Origin: Betaproteobacteria bacterium UBA7395
GTDB taxonomy: Bacteria; Pseudomonadota; Gammaproteobacteria; Burkholderiales; Rhodocyclaceae
DNA length: 6,593 bases
Assembly (NCBI GenBank): GCA_002470165.1
Contig: DKNF01000096.1
Span: 1 to 6,593 of the forward strand
Direction of reading: 5' to 3'
Of this stretch, positions 1 through 6,593 are shown one piece after another. Each line of letters opens with the position of its first letter. Positions within the stretch are counted from its first letter, which is position 1. Under the pieces are notes generated by a model. That model ran no database searches. It saw only the letters and a program-made list of their open reading frames with translations, and was not told the DNA's origin. Both the position numbers and the translations under genes were made by a program.

Positions 1-2469
1 CATCAGGATCAGGTCGTAGGCGGTTGCTGACGCCATCTGCAGTGCCTTCTGGCCGTCTTCGGCGCAGTCGACCCGCAGGCCGATTTCGTCGAGCAGCATC
101 TGCGTGATTTCCCGGTTGATCGGCTCGTCCTCGGCCAGCAACAGGCGGATGTTCCGGTTGCGCAGGTCTTGCGGGGGCGCCGGCGATGGCTCGTTCGAAA
201 GCTCGTTGCCGGCGGTCTGTCCACGCTTCAGGCGGGCGGTGAACCAGAAGGTGCTGCCCTGGCCGGGGATGCTGTCGGCACCGACCTGGCCGTCCATCAG
301 TTCCGCCAGCTTGCGGGTGATCGCCAGACCGAGGCCGGTTCCGCCGTACTTGCGGGTGGTCGAGTTGTCGGCTTGTTCGAAAGCCGAGAACAGGCGTTCC
401 AGCGCTTCGGGCTCGATGCCGATGCCGGTATCGGCGACAGAAAAACGCAGCAGCACGGAATTGCCGGCGTCTTCGAGTACCTCTGCCGACAGCTTGATGC
501 TGCCGTGTTCGGTGAACTTCAGGGCATTGCCGGCATAGTTGAGCAGCGCCTGTTGCAGACGGATCGGGTCGCCGGTCAGCGGGTCGGGCAGTGGCGGCAC
601 ATTGACGATCAGGCGGATGTTCTTGCTTTCCGCTTTCGGCTGCAGCATCGAGACAATGTTGCCGAACAGCGCGGCGATATTCACCGAGGTGCTTTCCAGC
701 GTGAATTTCCCGGCTTCGATCTTGGACAGGTCGAGTACGGTATTGATGATGTTGAGCAGGTGGGTGCTTGCCGACTCCAGTTTGTCGAGGCGTTCCCGCT
801 GCTCGTCGGTCAGGCCGGCGCGGCGGATGAGGTGGGCCATGCCGGTGATGGCGTTGAGCGGGGTGCGGATTTCGTGGCTCATGTTGGCCAGGAACACGCT
901 TTTCGCGACATTCGCGCTCTCCGCGGCTTCCTTGGCAATTTCCAGTTCCTCGGTGCGCCGCGCCACCAGTTCTTCCAGGTGCTGGCGGTAGTGCGCCAGT
1001 TCGGCTTCGGTGCGACGGCTTTCGGTAATGTCGCGGGCGATGACCATCAGCGCCAGGCGGCTGCCATCCCTGGCCATGAGCGGAAACTTGCGGACTTCGC
1101 AGATGCGCTGCGGTTGATTGTCCGCATTCAGGTATTCGATGCTGCAGGAAATGTCGCCGGCGCCCCAGGCCGCCTCGTCGGTGCTCGCCGCCTGTTCGTG
1201 GAATTTCCGGAAGGCCGGGCGTTCGCGAGCCAGTTCGCGGTTGGTCTTGCCCAGCCAGGGAAAGCCGTGCAGTGCCAGGATGTCTTCAGCGGCATGGTTG
1301 ATCTGCTGCCAGCGGTTGTTGCCGTCCTTGAGCACGACGGCGTCGGGCAGGGCATCGATGAAGCTGGCCAGACGGGCGTTGCTGTCGCGCAGCGCGGCAT
1401 GGGCGTTGTCGATATCGGTGATGTCGCGGAAGGCAACGACCGAGCCGCAATGGCGACCGTCGCGCCACAAGGGATTGACCGTCAGGATGACCGGGAAACC
1501 GCTGCCGTCCTTGCGCCAGAACCAGTCGTTGCCGCTGCGCAGCAAGCCGTCGCTGACGGTCTTGTGCACCGGGCAGTCGTGGGCCGGATAGATGCTGCCG
1601 TCGGCATGGTGATGGTGGAACAGTGCGTGGGTGTCGGCGTTGAGGATTTCCTCGGCGGCATAGCCGAGCAGTTCGCAGGCGGCCGGGTTGACGAAGATGC
1701 AGCGGTGCGCCTCATCAAGCCCGAAAACGCCTTCGCCGAGCGCTTCGAGTATCGATTGCTGGCGGGTCAGATGGGCGGCCAGTTCCTCGATGCGGGTTTC
1801 GACGGCACTGGCCATGACGGCGAAATTCTGGCTCAGTTCGCCGATTTCGTCGGTGACCGTCGCCGGCAGCGGTGCCCGGTAATCGCCGGCGGCAATCCGG
1901 CTGCTGGCGGCGGCCAGCATGGCCAGGTGGCGGGTCAGCCAGTAACCGGCCGCGGCCAGCACCAGCGTCGTCAGCAGGATGCCGACGATGGCGATCAGCG
2001 AGCCTTGCCAGAGCAGTTCGCGGCGGGCTTCGTTGAGGAATTTCAGGGACAGGCCGTACTGCAGGTCGCCGTAATGCTGGCCGTAAATTTCGATGGGAAA
2101 GCGCGCGTGAATCAGGTCGTTGCCCTGTCGGCCGGGGGGCGGCAGAGCATCGCTTTCCGGCCAGCGGCTGCTGGCCAGGCGGTGGCCTTCCGGGTCGGTG
2201 AGCACCAGGTAGTCGATGTCCTCGTTCTGTTGCCAGCCATCGAGAATGTCGCGCAACGTGGCGTAATCGCGGGTCGCCAGCGGGACCACCACGGCGACAC
2301 GGTAGGCTTGCTGGATGGCTTCCTGATGGCGAAGCGTCTGCGTGTTGAGCCGGTCGTCGATCAGGCGCAGGCCGTTGGCGATCAGCACCGCGAGGACCAG
2401 CAATTCGATGGCCAGTGCGGCGAGGAGGAGGCGGAAGCGCAAACTGCGGGTGAATGCCGGAAGCTGCAA
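1..2469 (-). CDS. Membrane-bound hybrid sensor histidine kinase (periplasmic sensor-HAMP-PAS-PAS-HisKA-HATPase-REC), C-terminus cut by window edge
   Basis: This is a sensor kinase that autophosphorylates a histidine and passes the phosphate to its own receiver domain. The frame stays open through base 1, giving 823 visible codons. Seen in order: transmembrane segment 1 (about residues 12-32), a periplasmic region of about 120 residues, transmembrane segment 2 (about 154-179), HAMP (about 180-232), PAS1 (about 238-352, ending FRDITDID), PAS2 (about 366-480, ending ARDITES), a coiled-coil linker, HisKA with [10 protein letters not shown] (phospho-accepting H532), and HATPase with N-box N648, DTGIGI (680-685) and GGTGLGLAI (709-717). 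The receiver begins with [10 protein letters not shown] (acidic E780, D781), and the window stops at DLILM, so the phospho-acceptor Asp should be the next codon. I chose a TTG start at 2469-2467: the first in-frame ATG (residue 184) lies after both membrane segments, and GAGG sits 8 bases upstream of the TTG. The binding-protein gene ends 5 bases before it. Family and catalytic competence are clear; the signal sensed is unknown. Confidence 0.96.
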   Translation of the reverse strand, partial: MQLPAFTRSLRFRLLLAALAIELLVLAVLIANGLRLIDDRLNTQTLRHQEAIQQAYRVAVVVPLATRDYATLRDILDGWQQNEDIDYLVLTDPEGHRLASSRWPESDALPPPGRQGNDLIHARFPIEIYGQHYGDLQYGLSLKFLNEARRELLWQGSLIAIVGILLTTLVLAAAGYWLTRHLAMLAAASSRIAAGDYRAPLPATVTDEIGELSQNFAVMASAVETRIEELAAHLTRQQSILEALGEGVFGLDEAHRCIFVNPAACELLGYAAEEILNADTHALFHHHHADGSIYPAHDCPVHKTVSDGLLRSGNDWFWRKDGSGFPVILTVNPLWRDGRHCGSVVAFRDITDIDNAHAALRDSNARLASFIDALPDAVVLKDGNNRWQQINHAAEDILALHGFPWLGKTNRELARERPAFRKFHEQAASTDEAAWGAGDISCSIEYLNADNQPQRICEVRKFPLMARDGSRLALMVIARDITESRRTEAELAHYRQHLEELVARRTEELEIAKEAAESANVAKSVFLANMSHEIRTPLNAITGMAHLIRRAGLTDEQRERLDKLESASTHLLNIINTVLDLSKIEAGKFTLESTSVNIAALFGNIVSMLQPKAESKNIRLIVNVPPLPDPLTGDPIRLQQALLNYAGNALKFTEHGSIKLSAEVLEDAGNSVLLRFSVADTGIGIEPEALERLFSAFEQADNSTTRKYGGTGLGLAITRKLAELMDGQVGADSIPGQGSTFWFTARLKRGQTAGNELSNEPSPAPPQDLRNRNIRLLLAEDEPINREITQMLLDEIGLRVDCAEDGQKALQMASATAYDLILM

Positions 2470-2474
2470 GCGGA

Positions 2475-3320
2475 TTACCTCATCATCTGCCGGGTTGGTT
2501 CGATGAAGTCCTGCAGGCTGTCGAGGTCTTCTTGCGAGACCGGGACATAGGCCTTGTAGCCGGTTTCGATGAAGAAGGCCTTGCCTTCCGGCGTGTCCGG
2601 GAATGCTGCGATGGCGAGCCGGATGCGCTCGATGTCGGCATTGCCCAGGCGCCGGTTGACCAGGGTCATGACGTGGGGGACGCTGATGTCGCTGGTCAGC
2701 AGCCGGGTGCGGGAGCGGACATCCTCGGGAATCTGACGCAGCGGCGTGTGCGTGGTGATTGCCGCGTCGGCCGTGCCGGCGACGACGGCGGCGACGGCGG
2801 CACCGTGCGAACTGTACTCGACGACGCGGAAATCGCGATTGAGGACGAAACCCTTGTCCTGCAGCCACTTGATGCCGCCGATGGAGGAAATCGATAGACG
2901 GCTGGAGAGGGCGATGGTCTTGCCGCGCAGCGCTTCCGCGGCGTTGATCGGTCCATCCTGGCGGACCACGAAAACCGGTTGCAGGTCGATCGCGTAGCGG
3001 AACAACAGCAGCATTTCCCGATTGGCGGCCATCGCTCCGAAATGCGGTCCGGTGATGGCCAGGTCGAAGTCGCCGGCAAGCAACTGGTTGACGTGCGTGA
3101 AGTAGTCGGGCGAGGTGTAGACCACGACCTTTCTGCCCAGTTTGCGTTCGAGGTGGGCGGTCAGCGGCTGGTGCGCCTTGATCAGGGCCAGCGGACTGTT
3201 GAAGGGCATGATGCCCAGCTTCAGCGGGGGGGCTTCGCCGGCACCGACGGAGGTCGCCATTCCCAGGCTGGACAGGGCGGCAATGCGCAGTAAGCCGGCA
3301 AGTCGAGACAGTAGGGTCAT
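2475..3320 (-). CDS. PhnD-like periplasmic substrate-binding protein (phosphate/phosphite/phosphonate-binding family)
   Basis: A 281-residue secreted solute-binding protein. Residues 1 to about 27 form a typical signal peptide: basic residues early, a hydrophobic core, and a likely cut near SVGA/GEA. The mature part starts with the family's first beta strand ([11 protein letters not shown], 33-43). It continues with helix residues [10 protein letters not shown], the strand [10 protein letters not shown] (65-74), [16 protein letters not shown] (82-97), [13 protein letters not shown] and the second-lobe motif [20 protein letters not shown] (170-189). These fit the PhnD-type family (Pfam Phosphonate-bd) in order and length. 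AGGGA sits just ahead of the ATG. No permease or ATPase gene is nearby; the next gene, 5 bases on, is a membrane sensor kinase, so I infer a sensing role. Family relatives include the arsenite sensor AioX, but this protein contains no cysteine, so thiol-based arsenite binding is unlikely. Ligand unknown. A longer open frame reaching 3734 overlaps the AraC gene and lacks a signal peptide at its start; I rejected it. Confidence 0.92.
   Translation of the reverse strand: MTLLSRLAGLLRIAALSSLGMATSVGAGEAPPLKLGIMPFNSPLALIKAHQPLTAHLERKLGRKVVVYTSPDYFTHVNQLLAGDFDLAITGPHFGAMAANREMLLLFRYAIDLQPVFVVRQDGPINAAEALRGKTIALSSRLSISSIGGIKWLQDKGFVLNRDFRVVEYSSHGAAVAAVVAGTADAAITTHTPLRQIPEDVRSRTRLLTSDISVPHVMTLVNRRLGNADIERIRLAIAAFPDTPEGKAFFIETGYKAYVPVSQEDLDSLQDFIEPTRQMMR
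2478..2481 (-). promoter_or_regulatory. Ribosome binding site that decides the kinase TTG start
   Basis: On the minus strand GAGG lies 8 bases before the TTG at 2469-2467. It falls inside the last sense codons of the upstream binding-protein gene, whose TAA stop (2477-2475) separates it from the start. This supports a rare TTG initiation codon and translational coupling of the two genes. No ATG or GTG that would keep transmembrane segment 1 lies in the same frame nearby. Confidence 0.65.
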
Positions 3321-3324
3321 GATA

Positions 3325-3329
3325 TCCCT
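3325..3329 (-). promoter_or_regulatory. Ribosome binding site of the PhnD-like gene
   Basis: AGGGA on the minus strand lies 4 bases before the ATG at 3320-3318. Together with the signal peptide that begins at this ATG, it fixes the start of the binding-protein gene. Confidence 0.6.
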
Positions 3330-3335
3330 GAAGCG

Positions 3336-3351
3336 GCTGCGGGAATGCAGC
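3336..3351. repeat. Short inverted repeat (5-bp arms) before the PhnD-like gene
   Basis: GCTGC, a 6-base loop (GGGAAT) and GCAGC form a small hairpin in the leader of the binding-protein mRNA, about 15 bases before its start codon. Five-bp arms are expected by chance in GC-rich DNA, so a function is only a possibility. Confidence 0.25.
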
Positions 3352-3379
3352 GCCCGAATTGTCACCCAGAAGCCCGGTG

Positions 3380-3408
3380 GCGGCAACTTCTTGAGACAGT
3401 GTTGCCGC
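3380..3408. repeat. Perfect 8-bp inverted repeat directly after the AraC gene stop
   Basis: GCGGCAAC (3380-3387) and GTTGCCGC (3401-3408) are exact reverse complements around a 13-base loop. The second arm touches the TAA stop of the AraC gene (3411-3409), and the repeat lies about 60 bases ahead of the PhnD-like start. Read on the minus strand, no T-run follows it, so it does not have the form of a standard intrinsic terminator. It could be an mRNA 3' end hairpin, a weak attenuator between the two genes, or an operator for the downstream pair. The remaining bases of the 88-base gap show no convincing promoter. Confidence 0.5.
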
Positions 3409-4479
3409 TTAGTCCTGGTGCGCAGCCCAGCGGCGCCGGTAGTGCGCCGGCGCCATTCCGGTCCACTCGACGCAGGCACGATAGAAGGCCGACGTGTCGT
3501 TGTAGCCGAGATCGGCGGCGATGCGGGCGACCGGGTCGCGGGTCTTGACCAGCCGGGCCAGCGCCATGTCGCGGCGGAGCGCATCCTTGATGCTGCGGAA
3601 ACTCGAACCTTCCTCTTCGAGCCGGCGGTGAACCGTTCTCGGCGACAGGTGCAACCGGGCGGCCACGTCGTCGAGTGCCAACGGCGCTGGCATGGCGGCG
3701 CGCAACAGGTCGCGCACGCGGATGACCATTTCACGGTCGCGCCGGTAGAGCGTGGTGATCTTGCCCGGGGCGCCGTCGAGAAAGGTGTTGAGCGCCGCTT
3801 CGTCGCGGCGTAGCGGCAGTTCCAGCAGGTTGGCGTTGAAGCTGGCGATCAGGCTGCCCTTGCCGCCGGGCAAGGTTGGTGCGAAGCGTGAGTCCTCGGT
3901 GAAGATCAGCGCGTAGTCGGCGGCATGCGCCGGCCGGCGATAGGGGAATATCACATGGTCGAGCGCCAGGCCGCGGCCGGCCAGCCAGCACGACAGGCCA
4001 TGCAGCAGGCGCAGCAGCCATTCGAAGGCGAAGATCCGGCCGGGGTCGTCGCATGCCTCGGCCAGCCGGCGTGTTTCGCCGATGACCAGTTCCGCCTGGC
4101 CGTGAGCGCGGCGTACGGATACGGCGAGATCGGGCAGGGCGATGCGCAGGAAGCGGCTGGCCCGGTGCAGCGCTTCGGCCAGTGTCGGGGCGCTGAGGCA
4201 GGCACGGCAGAGAAATTCGAAACTGCCGCAGCGCATCGGTTGCGAGAACAGGCCGAAGCCTTCGTCGTCGAATTCGTGGTTGATCAGGTTGTACAGGGCC
4301 GCGTACCGTTCAATGGGGATACGGCTGGCGGTGTCTGCAATATCGATGTCCGTGGCTTGCAGGAGCGGGCCAGGGTCGATGCCGCGCCGCGCCAGGCCGG
4401 ACAGCATGCCGGTAACAAAGCCCATTGCAACAGAGGCTTGCTTGCGGTTGGCGGGGGCGGAATTGTTGCGATGCAGCAT
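3409..4479 (-). CDS. AraC-family transcription regulator (OruR-like, N-terminal arabinose-binding-type domain)
   Basis: A DNA-binding regulator of about 356 residues. The N-terminal two thirds match the AraC 'Arabinose_bd' ligand-domain type: GMLSGLARRGIDPGPLL near the start, then IERYAALYNLI, FGLFSQPMRCGSFEFL and SLIASFNANLLELPLRRDE. The C-terminal domain carries two helix-turn-helix units. The first is around residues 267-290 (LDDVAARLHLSPRTVHRRL) and the second around 318-340 (IAADLGYNDTSAFYRACVEW), followed by the family's closing TGMAPAHYRRR. The start is uncertain. I chose the ATG at 4479-4477; ATG at 4518, GTG at 4554 and an internal ATG at residue 19 are also in frame, and none has a clear ribosome binding site. 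The gene is divergent from icmF (141 bases apart) and lies upstream of the binding-protein and kinase genes on the same strand, so either could be its target. Such regulators usually answer to small metabolites; the inducer here cannot be read from sequence. Confidence 0.92.
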   Translation of the reverse strand: MLHRNNSAPANRKQASVAMGFVTGMLSGLARRGIDPGPLLQATDIDIADTASRIPIERYAALYNLINHEFDDEGFGLFSQPMRCGSFEFLCRACLSAPTLAEALHRASRFLRIALPDLAVSVRRAHGQAELVIGETRRLAEACDDPGRIFAFEWLLRLLHGLSCWLAGRGLALDHVIFPYRRPAHAADYALIFTEDSRFAPTLPGGKGSLIASFNANLLELPLRRDEAALNTFLDGAPGKITTLYRRDREMVIRVRDLLRAAMPAPLALDDVAARLHLSPRTVHRRLEEEGSSFRSIKDALRRDMALARLVKTRDPVARIAADLGYNDTSAFYRACVEWTGMAPAHYRRRWAAHQD

Positions 4480-4580
4480 CGTGGCCGGTTTCGGGTGGTC
4501 TGAAACATAGACTAACATCTTGGCGGAATTTGCACGATAGGCGTCAATCCCCACAATGGTGCGATGGGCAAAGCGGCCTA

Positions 4581-4600
4581 AGATGGATGCCTTTCCATCT
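4581..4600. repeat. Perfect 7-bp inverted repeat in the icmF leader
   Basis: AGATGGA (4581-4587) and TCCATCT (4594-4600) are exact reverse complements around a 6-base centre (TGCCTT). The repeat ends 20 bases before the icmF start and 8 bases before its ribosome binding site. It may be an operator for a dimeric repressor or a leader hairpin. No T-run follows, so it does not resemble a terminator. Confidence 0.5.
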
Positions 4601-4608
4601 GCACTGTC

Positions 4609-4612
4609 GAGG
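4609..4612 (+). promoter_or_regulatory. Ribosome binding site of icmF
   Basis: GAGG lies 8 bases before the ATG at 4621. The nearby ATG at 4616 is out of frame with the mutase, so this site supports the 4621 start. Confidence 0.65.
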
Positions 4613-4620
4613 TTGATGTC

Positions 4621-6593
4621 ATGACCGATCTATCCGTCGCCAAGAAACTCGTTCCCTACAAGCCGAAGAACAAGGTCCGTTTCGTCACCGCCGCCTCGCT
4701 GTTCGACGGTCACGATGCGTCGATCAACATCATGCGCCGCATCCTGCAGTCGACCGGTTCCGAAGTCATCCACCTCGGCCACAACCGCTCGGTGCAGGAG
4801 ATCGTCAATGCCGCGCTGCAGGAAGACGCGCAGGGCATCTGCATCACCTCCTACCAGGGCGGTCACGTCGAGTTCTTCAAGTACATGATCGACCTGCTCA
4901 AGGCCAACGGCGGCGAGCACATCAAGGTCTTCGGCGGCGGCGGTGGTGTCATCGTGCCGTCCGAGATCAAGGAACTGCACGCCTACGGCGTGACCCGCAT
5001 CTACGCGCCGGAAGACGGCGTGCAGATGGGCCTGCAGGGCATGATCAACGAAGTCGTCGAGAAATCGGACTACGACGTCGCCGACCAGGGCGTACCGAGC
5101 GCCGAGCAGGTCGTTGCCGGCCTGAAGGGGGGCGACCGCCGTCTGCTGGCGCGCGTCATCACGCTGCTCGAGAACGGCTCGGCACCGCAACTCAAGGAGC
5201 CGCTGCTCAAGGCGGCGGCCGAACTGAGCACGCCGGTGCTCGGCATCACCGGCACCGGCGGCGCCGGCAAGTCGTCGCTGACCGACGAGTTGGTCCGCCG
5301 CTTCCGCCTCGATCAGGGCGACAGCGTGAACATCGGCATCGTCTCCATCGACCCGTCGCGCAAGCGTACCGGCGGCGCGCTGCTCGGCGACCGCATCCGG
5401 ATGAACGCCATCGAACATCCGGCCATCTTCATGCGCTCGCTGGCCACCCGCGACACCGGCAGCGAAATCTCGGTCGCACTGCCCGAGGTCATCGCCGCCT
5501 GCAAGCTGGCCGGCTTCGATCTGGTCGTCGTCGAGACTTCCGGTATCGGTCAGGGCAATGCTGCCATCGTCCCCTTCGTCGACCTGTCGCTGTACGTGAT
5601 GACGCCGGAGTTCGGTGCCGCCTCGCAGTTGGAGAAGATCGACATGCTCGACTTCGCCGACTTCGTCGCGATCAACAAGTTCGACCGTAAAGGCGCCGAG
5701 GACGCGCTGCGCGACGTGCGCAAGCAATACCAGCGCAACCGCGAACTGTGGACGACGCCGACCGAGGACATGCCGGTGTTCGGGACCATGGCCGCCCGTT
5801 TCAACGACGACGGCGTCACCGCCCTCTACCAGGCGCTGGTTCCGGCGCTGACCGAGAAGGGCCTGAAGCTGAAGCCGGGTTCGCTGCCGCTGGTCACCGT
5901 CAAGCAGTCGTCGGCCAGCCGCGCCATCGTGCCGACCGCCCGCGTTCGCTATCTGGCCGAGATCGCCGATGCGGTGCGCGGTTATCACAAACATGTCGAC
6001 GAACAGGTCAAGATCGCCCGCGAGCGCCAGTCGCTGCGCATCGCCAGGAACGTGTTCGCCGGCTGCGACAAGAATGTCGCCGACTTTGACGAACTGCAGG
6101 CGTTCAAGGACAGCCAGCAGGATCCGAAGGCGAAGAAGCTGCTCGACATGTGGCCGCAGACCGTCGAGGCCTATAGCGGCGACGAATACGTGGTCAAGAT
6201 CCGCGACAAGGAAATCCGCACCAAGCTGACTTCCGAATCGCTTTCCGGCACCAAGATCCGCAAGGTCATCCTGCCGAAATACACCGACGACGGCGAGATC
6301 CTGCGCTTCCTGATGAAGGAAAACGTTCCCGGTTCCTTCCCCTACACCGCCGGCGTCTTCGCCTTCAAGCGCGAGGGTGAGGACCCGACCCGGATGTTCG
6401 CCGGCGAAGGCGACGCCTTCCGCACCAACCGCCGCTTCAAGAAGGTGTCGGAAGGCATGCCGGCGCACCGGCTGTCGACGGCCTTCGACTCGGTCACGCT
6501 GTACGGTTGCGACCCCGACGAGCGTCCGGACATCTACGGCAAGATCGGCAATTCCGGCGTGTCGATCGCCACGCTCGACGACATGAAGGTGCT
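4621..6593 (+). CDS. icmF: Fused isobutyryl-CoA mutase IcmF (B12-binding, G-protein chaperone and mutase domains), C-terminus cut by window edge
   Basis: IcmF uses adenosylcobalamin to interconvert isobutyryl-CoA and n-butyryl-CoA in the cytoplasm; some members also interconvert isovaleryl-CoA and pivalyl-CoA. The visible 657 codons are about 60% of the usual ~1,090. The B12-binding domain (about 20-150) has FDGHDAS, with cobalt-binding H31, plus SYQGGH (77-82) and FGGGGG (104-109). The MeaB-like GTPase domain has Walker A GTGGAGKSS (211-219), SIDPSRKRTGG (242-252, D244), VVETSGIGQG (303-312) and base-reading NKFD (352-355). The mutase domain begins with YTAGVFAFKREGEDPTRMFA, then LSTAFDSVTLYG and GKIGNSGVSIATLDDM. 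The order B12 domain, GTPase, mutase is diagnostic of IcmF; methylmalonyl-CoA mutase has its B12 domain at the C-terminus and no fused GTPase. F580 aligns with the substrate-binding Tyr of methylmalonyl-CoA mutase, as expected for IcmF. The C-terminal specificity residues lie outside the window. All motifs are intact. Confidence 0.97.
   Translation, partial: MTDLSVAKKLVPYKPKNKVRFVTAASLFDGHDASINIMRRILQSTGSEVIHLGHNRSVQEIVNAALQEDAQGICITSYQGGHVEFFKYMIDLLKANGGEHIKVFGGGGGVIVPSEIKELHAYGVTRIYAPEDGVQMGLQGMINEVVEKSDYDVADQGVPSAEQVVAGLKGGDRRLLARVITLLENGSAPQLKEPLLKAAAELSTPVLGITGTGGAGKSSLTDELVRRFRLDQGDSVNIGIVSIDPSRKRTGGALLGDRIRMNAIEHPAIFMRSLATRDTGSEISVALPEVIAACKLAGFDLVVVETSGIGQGNAAIVPFVDLSLYVMTPEFGAASQLEKIDMLDFADFVAINKFDRKGAEDALRDVRKQYQRNRELWTTPTEDMPVFGTMAARFNDDGVTALYQALVPALTEKGLKLKPGSLPLVTVKQSSASRAIVPTARVRYLAEIADAVRGYHKHVDEQVKIARERQSLRIARNVFAGCDKNVADFDELQAFKDSQQDPKAKKLLDMWPQTVEAYSGDEYVVKIRDKEIRTKLTSESLSGTKIRKVILPKYTDDGEILRFLMKENVPGSFPYTAGVFAFKREGEDPTRMFAGEGDAFRTNRRFKKVSEGMPAHRLSTAFDSVTLYGCDPDERPDIYGKIGNSGVSIATLDDMKV

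Larger units (their letters stand above)
4480..4620. promoter_or_regulatory. Divergent control region between the AraC regulator and icmF
   Basis: This non-coding stretch must hold promoters for both directions. For icmF, the best weak candidate is TTGCAC (4530-4535), 16 bases, then CACAAT (4552-4557); it matches the sigma-70 consensus only in part. Two similar octamers, CGATAGGC (4535-4542) and CGATGGGC (4562-4569), lie 27 bases apart in the same orientation. A perfect inverted repeat follows at 4581-4600. No minus-strand promoter could be picked with confidence. If the AraC protein starts further upstream than called, part of this region is coding. Confidence 0.5.

Noticed and set aside
169..2550. 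A 793-residue open frame on the plus strand opposite the kinase
   Set aside because: Its codons lie exactly opposite the kinase codons. Stops in that register need TTA, CTA or TCA in the kinase, which are rare in GC-rich genes, so a long shadow is expected. The kinase reading has all domain motifs; the shadow has none.
3380..3408. Intrinsic terminator after the AraC gene
   Set aside because: A stem is present but no T-run follows on the minus strand, so I list it as an inverted repeat only.
2475..3734. A 419-residue form of the binding protein starting at 3734
   Set aside because: The extra 138 residues run through the AraC gene in another frame and look like out-of-frame Arg/Pro-rich sequence. 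The ATG at 3320 has a ribosome site and a signal peptide.
4480..4554. N-terminal extension of the AraC protein to GTG 4554 or ATG 4518
   Set aside because: No ribosome site supports either, and the extension takes up about half of the divergent control region. Not ruled out, but the ATG at 4479 fits the family length better.
4630..6468. A 612-residue open frame on the minus strand opposite icmF
   Set aside because: It is in the same codon register as icmF and so lacks stops for the same reason. Its protein is an Asp/Gly/Val/Leu-rich sequence with no recognisable domain, while icmF is unmistakable.
4621..6593. Ordinary methylmalonyl-CoA mutase or a stand-alone MeaB GTPase
   Set aside because: An N-terminal B12 domain, a central GTPase and then a mutase domain in one chain is the IcmF arrangement.

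Overview
The window comes from a GC-rich bacterium. Dense coding, GC-rich third codon positions and the gene content (a fused IcmF mutase, an OruR-like AraC regulator, and a hybrid kinase beside a PhnD-like binding protein) suggest a betaproteobacterium, possibly of the Rhodocyclales. That placement is inference from protein resemblance, not from a marker gene.

Layout: four genes, two of them cut by the window edges. On the minus strand, read from high to low coordinates, are an AraC-family transcription regulator (4479-3409), a secreted PhnD-like solute-binding protein (3320-2475) and a membrane-bound hybrid sensor histidine kinase (2469-1, running off the left edge just before its receiver phospho-acceptor aspartate). 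On the plus strand, divergent from the AraC gene, is icmF (4621-6593, running off the right edge). It encodes the fused B12-dependent isobutyryl-CoA mutase with a built-in G-protein chaperone.

How the genes may work together: the binding protein and the kinase are only 5 bases apart. The kinase seems to start at a TTG codon whose ribosome binding site lies in the last codons of the binding-protein gene, so the two are probably one translationally linked unit. No ABC permease or ATPase lies in the window. The binding protein is therefore more likely a periplasmic sensor partner of the kinase, as in the AioX-AioS and TorT-TorS systems, than part of a transporter. The ligand is unknown. The AraC protein and icmF share a 141-base divergent control region holding a perfect 7-bp inverted repeat in the icmF leader, so control of icmF by this regulator is possible but unproven. 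The 88-base gap between the AraC gene and the binding-protein gene holds a perfect 8-bp inverted repeat directly after the AraC stop codon.

No RNA genes, insertion sequences, CRISPR arrays or integration sites were seen. The long open frames opposite the kinase and icmF are codon-register shadows.
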